In this document: piece after piece, positions 45,513 through 54,004 of the stretch
How the letters are laid out: every line of letters begins with the position of its first letter
How positions within the stretch are numbered: the first letter of the stretch is position 1
NCBI GenBank assembly: GCA_910583845.1
Contig: CAJUAB010000028.1
Span: 1-54,238 of the forward strand
Direction: 5' to 3'
Length of the DNA stretch: 54,238 nucleotides
From: an uncultured Acetatifactor sp.
GTDB lineage: Bacteria; Bacillota; Clostridia; Lachnospirales; Lachnospiraceae
Translations under genes and position numbers: made by a program
Notes under the pieces: model-generated
What the model was told of the DNA's origin: nothing
Database searches by the model: none
Seen by the model: the letters and a program-made list of their open reading frames with translations, nothing else

Positions 45513-45541
45513 TTGACATACTTCCCGGAATGTGGTTGAAT
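45513..45541 (+). promoter_or_regulatory. promoter of leader ORF and exporter genes
   Basis: TTGACA (45513-45518), a 17-base spacer and TTGAAT (45536-45541). Transcription would begin near 45548, about 52 bases before the leader ATG and 277 before the exporter start. Confidence 0.65.
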
Positions 45542-45599
45542 AAGAGATGTCGGCGGTTTGGTCCCCTGCCGAAATATAAAACAGAAGGAGGTAACGGAC

Positions 45600-45683
45600 A
45601 TGAGATTAAATATGGTTGCAGCTTTTTACGGCCCGGATCGCATGACAGTCCCCAGTACAGTTACCTCGGTTTCGCATACGTAA
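45600..45683 (+). CDS. 27-residue leader peptide
   Basis: A short frame beginning MRLNMVAAFYGPDRMTVPST with AAGGAGG eight bases before its ATG, as strong a ribosome binding site as any in the window. It is followed after 45 bases by an intrinsic terminator, and then by two ABC exporter genes. Its bases 45631-45636 (GCCCGG) could pair with CCGGGC in the terminator's left arm (45731-45736), giving an alternative structure when ribosomes stall or slow. The layout suggests translation-dependent attenuation. The peptide itself is not recognised. Confidence 0.62.
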   Translation: MRLNMVAAFYGPDRMTVPSTVTSVSHT

Positions 45684-45728
45684 TTGATTTACCCTTCGGT
45701 AAGGAGATTATACAGGCAGCGCTTTTAG

Positions 45729-45756
45729 ACCCGGGCAACTTTTGTCCGGGTTTTTT
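45729..45756 (+). terminator. intrinsic terminator/attenuator in the exporter leader
   Basis: ACCCGGGCAA pairs with TTGTCCGGGT around a three-base loop, followed directly by a T-run. It stands 69 bases before the first exporter gene, so transcription must read through it. Confidence 0.85.
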
Positions 45757-45824
45757 GTGCTCTGAAACCATGGGGACCATCACCACTTCACGCCAACCGG
45801 CGGCACAGCAAGGAGGTTGTCTAT

Positions 45825-47567
45825 TTGAAAAAGTTAAAACACTATGTACTTCCCTTTTGGAAAAGCTATGTCTTTGCCATTGTAAGCCTGATTCTGGCCA
45901 TCCTTCTGGAAATGCTGACTCCCCAGATTACCAGGATCATCGTGAACGAATCCTTTGTGGGCGGAGATTTTTCCAGATTCGGCTTTCTGCTGGCGGCACT
46001 GGTGGTGCTGGGAATCGGCAGAAGCCTGTTCGGCTACTGTAAGGAATTTACCTTCGACCGAAACAGCCAGACCATCGGCACCGAGATGCGGAAAGACCTG
46101 TTTGCCCATCTCCAGACTCTCTCCATGGATTATTTTGACAATACCAACACGGGCGAGCTGATGGCCAGGGTCAAGGAGGATGTGGACAAGGTAAAGGACG
46201 CTTTCGGCATGACGGGAATGCTGATCATCCAGATTACCATCTACATCGCTTCCGTGCTCTACTGCATGTTTTCCTTAAGTCCCCTGCTGGGACTGCTGCC
46301 TCTGGCCGTAATGATTTTCGGCGGCGGGCTGAGTTTCGTCCTGGAGAAAAAATTTGACAGGGTATACTCGGATATCAGTGAGGAAAACGCAAAACTCACC
46401 ACTGTGGCTGAGGAGAACCTTGCCGGTGTGAGAACGGTAAAAGCCTTTGCCAGAGAAAAATTTGAGATCGCAAAATTTGCACAGCACAACCAGCATTACT
46501 ATGAGCTGAACATGGAGCAGGCCCGGATCGTGGCAAGATTTTATCCCATCTATCATTTCATCGGAGCCGTGCTCCCCGTGGTCTGTGCCATTCTGGGAGG
46601 CCTTCTGGTCATCCGGGAGAAAATGGATCTGGGTTCCCTGGTGGCCTTCGTGGAGTATTCCAGGGATTGTACCTGGCCGCTGGACATGTTTGCCGAGCTG
46701 GCCAACGAATTGTCCTCCTCCTTTGCGTCCTATAAGAAAATCAAGGCCATTGCCGACGAAAAGCCCCGGCTTCTCCAAAGCGAAAATGCCGTACATCTGG
46801 ACCGGGTACAGGGAAATCTGAAATTTGAAAATGTGGAACTGGCTCTGGACGGAAACATCATTCTGTCCGGAATCGACATTGATCTCCCCAGAGGCAAAAC
46901 GCTGGGGGTCATGGGAGCCACCGGTTCCGGAAAGAGTTCCCTGATCAATCTTTTGCAGCGGTTCTATGATCCCAGCCAGGGAAAAATCTCCATAGATGAC
47001 ACGGATCTGCGGGACATGGAGCTCTCCCAGGTACGCGGCACCAGCGCCGTGGTCATGCAGGATGTGTTTCTCTTCTCCGACACCATCGAGGAGAACATCA
47101 AGATGGGCAAAAGGTATTCCATGGGACTGCCGGAGGTGAAGAGGGCCGCCAGAATGGCCCAGGCGCAGGACTTCATCGAAAAAATGGATGAGCAGTACAA
47201 TACCGTGATCGGGGAAAAGGGCGTGGGACTCTCCGGCGGCCAGAAGCAGCGGATCAGTATCGCGAGAGCGCTGTCCAAGAAAAGCCCCATCCTGGTTCTG
47301 GATGATTCCACTTCCGCCCTGGACATGGAGACGGAGCACGAGATTCAGGTCATGCTGAAAACCATAACCGATTCCTCCAAGATCATTATTGCCCACCGGA
47401 TTTCCGCGGTGCGGGGCGCGGATGAGATCATCTACCTGGATAAGGGCAGGATCGCGGAGAGAGGCACCCACGAGGAACTGCTGGCCCGCAGGGGACTTTA
47501 TTACGCCACTTATATGGCGCAATATCCGCAGCAGGAAAGCGGGCCAACATCCAAAAGTACGGCGTAG
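45825..47567 (+). CDS. heterodimeric ABC exporter, subunit with degenerate catalytic site
   Basis: A half-transporter of 580 residues: six membrane helices (about 1-320) and a nucleotide-binding domain with Walker A GATGSGKSS, signature LSGGQKQR and Walker B ILVLDDSTSALD. The catalytic glutamate after Walker B is replaced by Asp, as in the degenerate subunit of BmrC/D- and TM287/288-type heterodimers. Translation starts at TTG with AAGGAGG eight bases upstream. Multidrug or lipid-linked substrate export is likely. Confidence 0.92.
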   Translation: MKKLKHYVLPFWKSYVFAIVSLILAILLEMLTPQITRIIVNESFVGGDFSRFGFLLAALVVLGIGRSLFGYCKEFTFDRNSQTIGTEMRKDLFAHLQTLSMDYFDNTNTGELMARVKEDVDKVKDAFGMTGMLIIQITIYIASVLYCMFSLSPLLGLLPLAVMIFGGGLSFVLEKKFDRVYSDISEENAKLTTVAEENLAGVRTVKAFAREKFEIAKFAQHNQHYYELNMEQARIVARFYPIYHFIGAVLPVVCAILGGLLVIREKMDLGSLVAFVEYSRDCTWPLDMFAELANELSSSFASYKKIKAIADEKPRLLQSENAVHLDRVQGNLKFENVELALDGNIILSGIDIDLPRGKTLGVMGATGSGKSSLINLLQRFYDPSQGKISIDDTDLRDMELSQVRGTSAVVMQDVFLFSDTIEENIKMGKRYSMGLPEVKRAARMAQAQDFIEKMDEQYNTVIGEKGVGLSGGQKQRISIARALSKKSPILVLDDSTSALDMETEHEIQVMLKTITDSSKIIIAHRISAVRGADEIIYLDKGRIAERGTHEELLARRGLYYATYMAQYPQQESGPTSKSTA

Positions 47568-47589
47568 AGATTGCCCCTTCTGTGCTTCC

Positions 47590-47613
47590 GGAAAGCAAGT
47601 TTTGCGATTGCCC
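47590..47613 (+). repeat. intercistronic GTTTTGC word, copy 4
   Basis: GGAAAGCAAGTTTTGCGATT then GCCC, between the two exporter genes, 22 bases past the first stop. It is almost the same as copy 2 at 23107 and on the coding strand. Confidence 0.5.
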
Positions 47614-47642
47614 GATATTTATACAAGAAAGAGGTGGAATAA

Positions 47643-49430
47643 TTGGCTGTAAATTCATTTCGAGAAGATGAACATATACAGGCGACCGATGCCAGAAAGA
47701 TCGTGACCCGGCTGCTGGGATACCTGAAAGGCTACGCCAGGGAGGTGATCCTGGTTCTGGCCGCCATGACGATCACAGTGGGCATCAGCCTGTACAATCC
47801 TCTGTTGATAGAGAGCGCCATCGATGACTATGTGGCGGAATATGACTTCAACGGACTGTTTCGCCTGGCCGCCTTCGCGGTGGCCATCAATATCCTGTAT
47901 GTGATCATGGTGAAAATCCGCATATATGTCATGTCCTACATCTCCAACAAGATTATTTTGCGCATACGCGAGGATGTGTATGAACATATCCAGTCCCTGT
48001 CCTTTACTTTTTTTGACAGCCGTCCCAGCGGAAAAATACTGGCCAGAATCATCGGTGACGTAAATTCCCTGAAAGACGTCCTCTCCAAGGCCGTCACCAA
48101 TATCATCCCCAATACCCTCACCATTATCGGGGTGCTGGTGATTATGTTTGTAAAGGACTGGCGGCTGGCCCTGGCGGCGCTCTGCACCCTGCCCTTCATG
48201 GCGATGGGCATCTTCTGGGTGGAAAAAACCAATCATGTGAGATGGCAGCTTGTGCGGAAAAAAGCGTCTAATGTGAACGCCTATGTCCATGAAGACGTGG
48301 CGGGAATCCGGGTGGTACAGAGCCTGGATGCCGAGGCGGAGACCAGAAACCAGTTTAACGAGCTTGCCCAGGAGCAGTGCTCCTCCTTTATCCATGCCTG
48401 CCGCGCAGCGGACCTGTTTTTCCCGATTATCGACACCTCCTGGGGAATCAGCCTTATGATGCTGTATCTTGTGGGGGTAAAACTCATCGGCGCCCCTGAG
48501 ATCTCCCTGGGTGTGCTGGTGGCTTTCGGCTCCTACGCCACCATGTTCTGGAACCCCATAGCCAACCTGAGCACTTTTTTGAACCAATTAGTCACCAATC
48601 TGTCGGCGGCGGAGCGGGTGTTTGACATTCTGGACACGGAGCCGGAAATCCAGGACGCCCCCGACGCGGGAGAACTTCCCCAGATCAACGGGACCGTGTC
48701 CTTCGAAGATGTGTCCTTTACCTATGACGAGGGAACGGAAAATGAGACCCGGGTTCTGGATCATGTGAGTTTTACCGCCAGCCCCGGGGAGACCATCGCG
48801 CTGGTGGGGCCTACAGGCGCAGGAAAGACCACCATCGTCAATCTGATCAGCCGCTTCTACGACATCCAGAAGGGGACAATCCGCATTGACGGATACGATC
48901 TGAAAAAGGTGAAGATTGATTCCCTGCGCAAGCAGATGGGCGTCATGACCCAGGACAATTTCATTTTTCACGGAACCGTGCGGGATAATATCGCCTACGG
49001 AAAGCTCGACGCCACGGACGAGGAGATCATGGCCGCCGCCAAAGCCGTCAATGCCCATGAGTTTATCATGAAGATGGAGAAGGGCTACCACACGGAACTG
49101 AAAGAGCAGGGAGCCGGCCTGTCCATCGGCCAAAGGCAGCTGATCGCCTTTGCCAGGACCATGGTTTCCCAGCCCCGGGTCCTCATCCTGGACGAGGCCA
49201 CCTCCAGCATTGATACCCACACGGAGATCCTGGTGCAAAAGGGGATTGAGTCCCTTCTCAAAGGACGCACCAGCTTTGTCATCGCCCATAGGCTCTCCAC
49301 CATCCAGAACGCAGACCGCATATTTGTCATCAACAACGGCGGTATCGCGGAGCAGGGTTCTCCCGCCGAGCTGATGGCGAAGAAGGGCTTCTATTACGAC
49401 CTGTACATGGCGCAGTTCGCCAATCTGTAA
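47643..49430 (+). CDS. heterodimeric ABC exporter, catalytic subunit
   Basis: The partner half-transporter of 595 residues. Six membrane helices are followed by a nucleotide-binding domain with Walker A GPTGAGKTT and Walker B VLILDEATSSID with the catalytic Glu, but its signature reads LSIGQRQL instead of LSGGQ. With the other subunit (LSGGQ but Asp) this gives one working and one degenerate ATP site, the mark of an obligate heterodimer. TTG start; GAGGTGG upstream. Confidence 0.92.
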   Translation: MAVNSFREDEHIQATDARKIVTRLLGYLKGYAREVILVLAAMTITVGISLYNPLLIESAIDDYVAEYDFNGLFRLAAFAVAINILYVIMVKIRIYVMSYISNKIILRIREDVYEHIQSLSFTFFDSRPSGKILARIIGDVNSLKDVLSKAVTNIIPNTLTIIGVLVIMFVKDWRLALAALCTLPFMAMGIFWVEKTNHVRWQLVRKKASNVNAYVHEDVAGIRVVQSLDAEAETRNQFNELAQEQCSSFIHACRAADLFFPIIDTSWGISLMMLYLVGVKLIGAPEISLGVLVAFGSYATMFWNPIANLSTFLNQLVTNLSAAERVFDILDTEPEIQDAPDAGELPQINGTVSFEDVSFTYDEGTENETRVLDHVSFTASPGETIALVGPTGAGKTTIVNLISRFYDIQKGTIRIDGYDLKKVKIDSLRKQMGVMTQDNFIFHGTVRDNIAYGKLDATDEEIMAAAKAVNAHEFIMKMEKGYHTELKEQGAGLSIGQRQLIAFARTMVSQPRVLILDEATSSIDTHTEILVQKGIESLLKGRTSFVIAHRLSTIQNADRIFVINNGGIAEQGSPAELMAKKGFYYDLYMAQFANL

Positions 49431-49472
49431 TATTGCAATTCCGCCACGCAGACCGCGGCGGCCGCCGGGAAG

Positions 49473-49507
49473 AAAGACCAGCTCCGTTCCAGGGGCTGGT
49501 CTTTTTT
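49473..49507 (+). terminator. terminator of the exporter operon
   Basis: AAAGACCAGC pairs with GCTGGTCTTT around a 12-base loop, followed by TTTGCC; 43 bases past the stop. Confidence 0.88.
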
Positions 49508-49562
49508 GCCTCTCCCGTCACACTGGCGCACCTTACGGGCTGTCATCGTGCGCGTTACTCGG

Positions 49563-49591
49563 TTGTGAGCGCTCCCGGATTGTAGTATAAT
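49563..49591 (+). promoter_or_regulatory. promoter of hflKC
   Basis: TTGTGA (49563-49568), a 17-base spacer and a perfect TATAAT (49586-49591), about 123 bases before the hflK start. Confidence 0.8.
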
Positions 49592-49714
49592 GCGTATAAC
49601 AAATCAAATACTACCTATAACGCAATAACGGCTCTGTGAAAGCAAAGAGCAGGACGGAGAGCATATCCGCCTGCATCCATCCACACAGCCCACATTCAAG
49701 AAAGGATGACATGT

Positions 49715-50788
49715 ATGATGAATGATTCCAGACGCAACAGACAGAACGGGTTCCAGACCATGGGCCCGGACGGCAGCCGGCAGAAAGGAGGAGTGCCAAG
49801 GCCCCTCCGCTCCACCGGCAGGATACTGGGCATCTGCGCCCTGATCGCCATAGCGCTGGTACTGATATTCGGCTCCACCTACCAGATCCGGGAGCAGGAA
49901 CAGGCGGTGCTGATCACCCTGGGGCGGGCCCAGGCGGTCACCGAGCCGGGACTGCACTTCAAGATCCCGTTCATCCAGAGTGTGCGGAAGGTCAACACGA
50001 CCATACAGGGCTTTTCCATCGGCTACGACAGTGATTACAATACCTCCAGCGAGGATGAATCCCTGATGATCACCTCGGATTACAACTTCGTGAATGTGGA
50101 CTTCTTTGTGGAATACCGCTACTCCGACCCGGTCAAGGCCCTGTATGCCTCCCGTGAACCGGTGGCAATCCTCAAGAATGTGTCCCAGAGCTGCATCCGG
50201 AGTGTGATCAGCAGCTATACCGTGGACGATGTGCTGACCACAGGCAAGAACGAAATTCAGGCCGCCATCAGATCCATGATTGTTGACCAGCTGGATCAGC
50301 AGGACCTGGGACTCCAGCTGGTCAACATCACCATCCAGGACTCCGAACCGCCCACCGCGGAGGTCATGGAGGCATTCAAAGCCGTGGAGACCGCCAAGCA
50401 GGGCAAGGAGACCGCCCTGAACAACGCCAACAAATACCGCAACGAACAGCTCCCCAAGGCCCAGGCCAAGGTGGACGGCATTATCAAGGACGCGGAAGCC
50501 CAAAAGACAGAGCGCGTCAATGAAGCCACCGCCCAGGTAGCCCGCTTTAACGCCATGTATGAAGAATATGTAAAAAATCCCCTGATCACCAGGCAGCGGA
50601 TGTTCTTTGAAGCCATGGAACAGGTTCTGCCGGATCTGAAAGTGATTATCGAAAGCCCCGACGGTGATATGCAGACCATCTACCCCATTGACTCCTTTAC
50701 CAGTCTCGGGCAGAGCGGCGATACCGGCGGCGCCGGAAATCACGAGGAACAGAACCGTGAAAATGACGCGCAGAGCCCGGAGCAGTAA
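49715..50788 (+). CDS. hflK: HflK, SPFH-domain FtsH modulator
   Basis: SPFH/band-7 membrane protein of 357 residues. One N-terminal membrane helix (about 37-57) is followed by the SPFH domain (QIREQEQAVLITLGRAQAV onward), then an Ala/Lys/Glu-rich coiled coil (about 220-280). HflK and HflC form a large cage around the FtsH protease in E. coli. Several ATGs lie together; AAAGGA is eight bases before 49715. Pairs with hflC downstream. Confidence 0.9.
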   Translation: MMNDSRRNRQNGFQTMGPDGSRQKGGVPRPLRSTGRILGICALIAIALVLIFGSTYQIREQEQAVLITLGRAQAVTEPGLHFKIPFIQSVRKVNTTIQGFSIGYDSDYNTSSEDESLMITSDYNFVNVDFFVEYRYSDPVKALYASREPVAILKNVSQSCIRSVISSYTVDDVLTTGKNEIQAAIRSMIVDQLDQQDLGLQLVNITIQDSEPPTAEVMEAFKAVETAKQGKETALNNANKYRNEQLPKAQAKVDGIIKDAEAQKTERVNEATAQVARFNAMYEEYVKNPLITRQRMFFEAMEQVLPDLKVIIESPDGDMQTIYPIDSFTSLGQSGDTGGAGNHEEQNRENDAQSPEQ

Positions 50789-50862
50789 TGCGCAGATAAC
50801 AACATAGCCATAGCCGATGCGGGACTATAAACCGCGCCGGGCTGTGGCAGAAAGAGGTAAAT

Positions 50863-51732
50863 ATGAAGACTGCCAAGAGAGTAACCATCCTGATCGCCGT
50901 GCTGGCTCTGCTGATCGCGGGTGCCAATTGCCTAGTGATTACCAACGAAAACCAGTACAGCCTGATCCGCCAGTTCGGAAAGATAGACCATGTGGTGGAC
51001 CATGCCGGAATCAGCTTTAAAATCCCCTTTATACAGAGCGTGGACACCCTGCCCAAGGAGACCCTGCTGTACGATCTCTCCTCATCGGATGTCATTACCA
51101 GCGACAAAAAGACCATGATCTGCAACAGCTACATCCTGTGGCATATCACAGATCCCCTGCTGTTCGCCCAGACTCTGAACTCCTCCATCGGAAGCGCGGA
51201 GAGCCGTCTGGACACGGTGGTATACAACTCCACCAAGAACGTTATCTCCAGTACCACCCAGGACGAGGTAATCTCCGGCCGGGGCGGCACGCTCTCTGAT
51301 GCCATCATCGCCAGCATCGGCAGCACTCTGGACCAGTACGGGATCGAACTCCTTTCCTTTGAGATCAAGCAGCTGGATCTGCCCAGTGACAACAAGGCCG
51401 CCGTATATGAGCGTATGATTTCCGAGCGTGACAATATTGCCGCCACTTACACCGCGGAGGGCAGCTCGGAGGCCCAGATCATCCGCAACTCCACCGACAA
51501 GGAAGTGACCGTGATGCTGTCCGAGGCGGAAAAGGAGGCTGAAATTCTGATTGCGGAGGGAGAGGCCGAATACATGCGGATTCTCTCCGAGGCCTACGCG
51601 GACGAGTCCAAGGCCGATTTCTACACCTTTGTGCGCAGTCTGGATGCCCTGAAAGCCTCCATGACCGGCGGCAACAAGACCGTCATATTGTCCCCTGATT
51701 CCCCTATCGCGGAGATCTTTTACGGAAGATAG
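50863..51732 (+). CDS. hflC: HflC, SPFH-domain FtsH modulator
   Basis: A 289-residue SPFH protein, shorter than HflK. The N-terminal membrane helix (about 4-22) leads into NENQYSLIRQFGKIDHVVDH, the SPFH core and a coiled coil (KAAVYERMISERDNIAATYT, then EAEKEAEILIAEGEAEYMRI). AGAGGT precedes the ATG. Partner of HflK; 74 bases separate the genes. Confidence 0.92.
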   Translation: MKTAKRVTILIAVLALLIAGANCLVITNENQYSLIRQFGKIDHVVDHAGISFKIPFIQSVDTLPKETLLYDLSSSDVITSDKKTMICNSYILWHITDPLLFAQTLNSSIGSAESRLDTVVYNSTKNVISSTTQDEVISGRGGTLSDAIIASIGSTLDQYGIELLSFEIKQLDLPSDNKAAVYERMISERDNIAATYTAEGSSEAQIIRNSTDKEVTVMLSEAEKEAEILIAEGEAEYMRILSEAYADESKADFYTFVRSLDALKASMTGGNKTVILSPDSPIAEIFYGR

Positions 51733-51746
51733 GCGTTCCAAAAAAG

Positions 51747-51790
51747 AGGGTATCACGCAATCCCCTGTAGGGAAAATTGCGTGATACCCT
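51747..51790. terminator. bidirectional terminator between hflC and amt
   Basis: A perfect 15-base stem, AGGGTATCACGCAAT / ATTGCGTGATACCCT, around a 14-base loop. Leftward it ends in a CTCTTTTTT run, which suits the ammonium transporter transcript; rightward the tail is only weakly T-rich. Confidence 0.85.
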
Positions 51791-51814
51791 TCTGTATTCT
51801 GTATGCCGCCTCAA

Positions 51815-53584
51815 CTATTCCACATCCTGCAAGGCCTCAAATCCCTCTTCTCCCGTGCGGACCTTCACCACTCTCTCCACACCGTAGACAAAAATCTTAC
51901 CGTCCCCGATATGGCCGGTGTACAGCGCTTTCTTGGCCGCTTCCACCACATCTCCCACCGGGATCTTGCTCACCACTACCTCCACCTTGATCTTGGGCAG
52001 CAGCGTGGCATCCATCTCCACGCCGCGGTATTTTTCGCCTGCTCCTTTCTGGATACCGCAGCCCATCACATTGGTGACGGTCATTCCCGTGACGCCCAGA
52101 TCGTTCATGGCCTTCCGCAGGGCATCGTACCGGGACATCCTGGCGATCACCACCACCTTGTGGATGCCGGTACACGTCGCCGCGGAGGTATCTACCACCG
52201 GAACGGCGGCATTTTTCTGTGCATCGGAGGCTGTCACATAGTCGCCGTTTCCCAGGTCCGTATTTTCGTTGACACTCATATTCATGGTGTTGGAGATATC
52301 CATGATGGCAAATCCTGCATAAGCGGATGCCAGGCCGTGCTCCTTGGCATCCAGTCCCACGATCTCTTCTTCCTCACTGACCCGCAGGCCGAAAATCGCC
52401 TTGATGGCCAGAAACACAACCGTCATGGTCACGGCCGTCCAGGCCGCCACGGAGACAAAGCCCAGCAATTGCAGCCCCAGCAGCCGGAATCCGCCGCCGT
52501 AGAACAGCCCTGTCAGCTCATTCCCCGCCCCGTCCGCAACGCTGTAGCCCGGGGCGGTATTGGTGGCAAACAGTCCTGTGGCGATGGTGCCCCATATACC
52601 GTTCATCATATGGACGGCCACGGCGCCCACCGGATCGTCAATATGTAATTTATAGTCCAGCAGCCACACGCCGAATACCACCAGCAGCCCCGCCACAGCG
52701 CCGATTACGATGGCGCCGAAGGCGTCCGTCACATCGCAGGGAGCCGTGATGGCCACCAGTCCCGCCAGGGAAGCGTTCAGACACATGGACACATCGGGCT
52801 TTCCGTACTTGATCCAGGTGAAGATCATACATACCACCGTGGCGATGGCCGGCGCGATGGTCGTTGTCACAAAGATGGAACCCAGCTGCGCCATGGAGGT
52901 AGCCGCCGCGCCGTTAAAGCCGTACCAGCCCAGCCAGAGGATAAACACCCCCAGAGCGCCCATGGCCAGATTGTGGCCGGGGAACGCGTTCACCCTGGTT
53001 ACCTTGCCGTTTTTGTCTCTGTTGAACTTGCCGATGCGGGGCCCCAACAGCTTCGCGCCGATGATGGCGGATATACCGCCCACCATGTGGATGGCGCAGG
53101 AACCCGCGAAATCGTGAAAGCCCAGCTGCGCCAGCCAGCCGCCCCCCCAGATCCAATGCGCCTCAATGGGGTAAATCACCGCGGAAATCACTGCGGAATA
53201 CACACAGTAGGACAAAAACTTTGTCCTCTCCGCCATGGCTCCGGACACAATGGTTGCCGTAGTGGCGCAAAACACCAGATTGAACACAAAGCTGGACCAG
53301 TCAAAGCTCTCATAGGCCGTAAAAATATCAAAACCAGGCTTTCCGATAAAGCCCAGCAGATCCTCACCGAGCAGCAGTCCAAAACCGATCAGGATGAACA
53401 CCACGGTTCCGATACAGAAATCCATCAGATTTTTCATAATGATATTGCCGGTGTTTTTCGCTCTGGTAAAGCCCGCCTCCACCATGGCAAAGCCCGCCTG
53501 CATCCAGAACACCAGCGCGGCGCCGATGAGAAACCAGACGCCGAACACCTCTCCGCTTACCGCACTCATAATTTCATCTGTCAT
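51815..53584 (-). CDS. amt: ammonium transporter fused to a PII domain
   Basis: A 589-residue fusion. Residues 1 to about 410 are an Amt/MEP/Rh channel with eleven membrane segments and family motifs (MQAGFAMVEAGFTRAKN, DFAGSCAIHMVGG, GHNLAMGALGVFILWLGWYG). A linker of about 60 residues follows, then a GlnB/GlnK domain (about 473-589) with the T-loop GCGIQKGAGEKYRGVE, which keeps the Tyr in the YRG context of the E. coli uridylylation site, and a C-terminal VYGVERVVKVRTGEEG. Ammonium uptake with a built-in energy and nitrogen sensor. GGAGG precedes the ATG. Confidence 0.95.
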   Translation of the reverse strand: MTDEIMSAVSGEVFGVWFLIGAALVFWMQAGFAMVEAGFTRAKNTGNIIMKNLMDFCIGTVVFILIGFGLLLGEDLLGFIGKPGFDIFTAYESFDWSSFVFNLVFCATTATIVSGAMAERTKFLSYCVYSAVISAVIYPIEAHWIWGGGWLAQLGFHDFAGSCAIHMVGGISAIIGAKLLGPRIGKFNRDKNGKVTRVNAFPGHNLAMGALGVFILWLGWYGFNGAAATSMAQLGSIFVTTTIAPAIATVVCMIFTWIKYGKPDVSMCLNASLAGLVAITAPCDVTDAFGAIVIGAVAGLLVVFGVWLLDYKLHIDDPVGAVAVHMMNGIWGTIATGLFATNTAPGYSVADGAGNELTGLFYGGGFRLLGLQLLGFVSVAAWTAVTMTVVFLAIKAIFGLRVSEEEEIVGLDAKEHGLASAYAGFAIMDISNTMNMSVNENTDLGNGDYVTASDAQKNAAVPVVDTSAATCTGIHKVVVIARMSRYDALRKAMNDLGVTGMTVTNVMGCGIQKGAGEKYRGVEMDATLLPKIKVEVVVSKIPVGDVVEAAKKALYTGHIGDGKIFVYGVERVVKVRTGEEGFEALQDVE

Positions 53585-53872
53585 AATATTTCCTCCTCAT
53601 CTTCGACAGCGAAAACCCACAAATCCCTTATTCCGCAAAGCGCCCGGGCCATGCGCCATACGTGCGGCCGTAAGTGCCAATATCCGTTTTTTCCCGCCCC
53701 GGATACGGCTGCCCGGCGAAATATGTAATCTTCCGCCTCCGGTCCTTATGGAATCCGCCGATCCTGCCACAAAAAAACGATGCCGGGACTTTCTCTGCAG
53801 GAATGCCCCATTGCATCGCGTCTTTCCGGCATATTCTGTTCAGGCCGTGCGCACAGTTATTCCGCCTGCACA
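53585..53872 (-). other. amt leader region, no gene seen
   Basis: About 290 bases upstream of amt. No convincing reading frame or promoter is seen here; the nearest promoter-like pair lies at 53921-53949, so the amt message may carry a leader of about 330 bases containing the hairpin at 53879. Confidence 0.4.
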
Positions 53873-53902
53873 GAAAAAGCGCTCTGGATCACTCCAAAGC
53901 GC
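53873..53902 (-). terminator. terminator or leader attenuator
   Basis: Leftward GCGCTTTGGA pairs with TCCAGAGCGC around a four-base loop, followed by a T-run. It could end the MATE transcript, or act as an early attenuator of amt because a promoter lies just upstream. Confidence 0.7.
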
Positions 53903-53920
53903 CTTTGCTTTACGGTAGTG

Positions 53921-53949
53921 AGTATAACACCGGAGTTCCCCGGTGTCAA
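53921..53949 (-). promoter_or_regulatory. strong promoter with palindromic spacer
   Basis: Minus-strand TTGACA (53949-53944), a 17-base spacer and TATACT (53926-53921). The spacer and edges form an inverted repeat ACACCGG-six bases-CCGGTGT, so a regulator bound between -35 and -10 would control it. Confidence 0.65.
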
Positions 53950-54004
53950 GCAGAAATTTCATCTCACTTCAATAAGTCTTTTGGTTCTTTTGGTTTTTGG
54001 CAAA

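Noticed and set aside
45548..45824. T-box or known riboswitch before the exporter
   Set aside because: No T-box core sequence or familiar riboswitch motif seen; the small ORF with its ribosome binding site explains the leader better.
45428..46042. 204-codon plus-strand frame across the exporter leader
   Set aside because: Crosses the terminator and overlaps the exporter in another frame; the 27-codon leader frame has the ribosome binding site.
53921..53949. Interpretation as a MerR-family promoter
   Set aside because: MerR-type promoters usually have 19-20 base spacers; this one is 17, so an ordinary repressor site is more likely.
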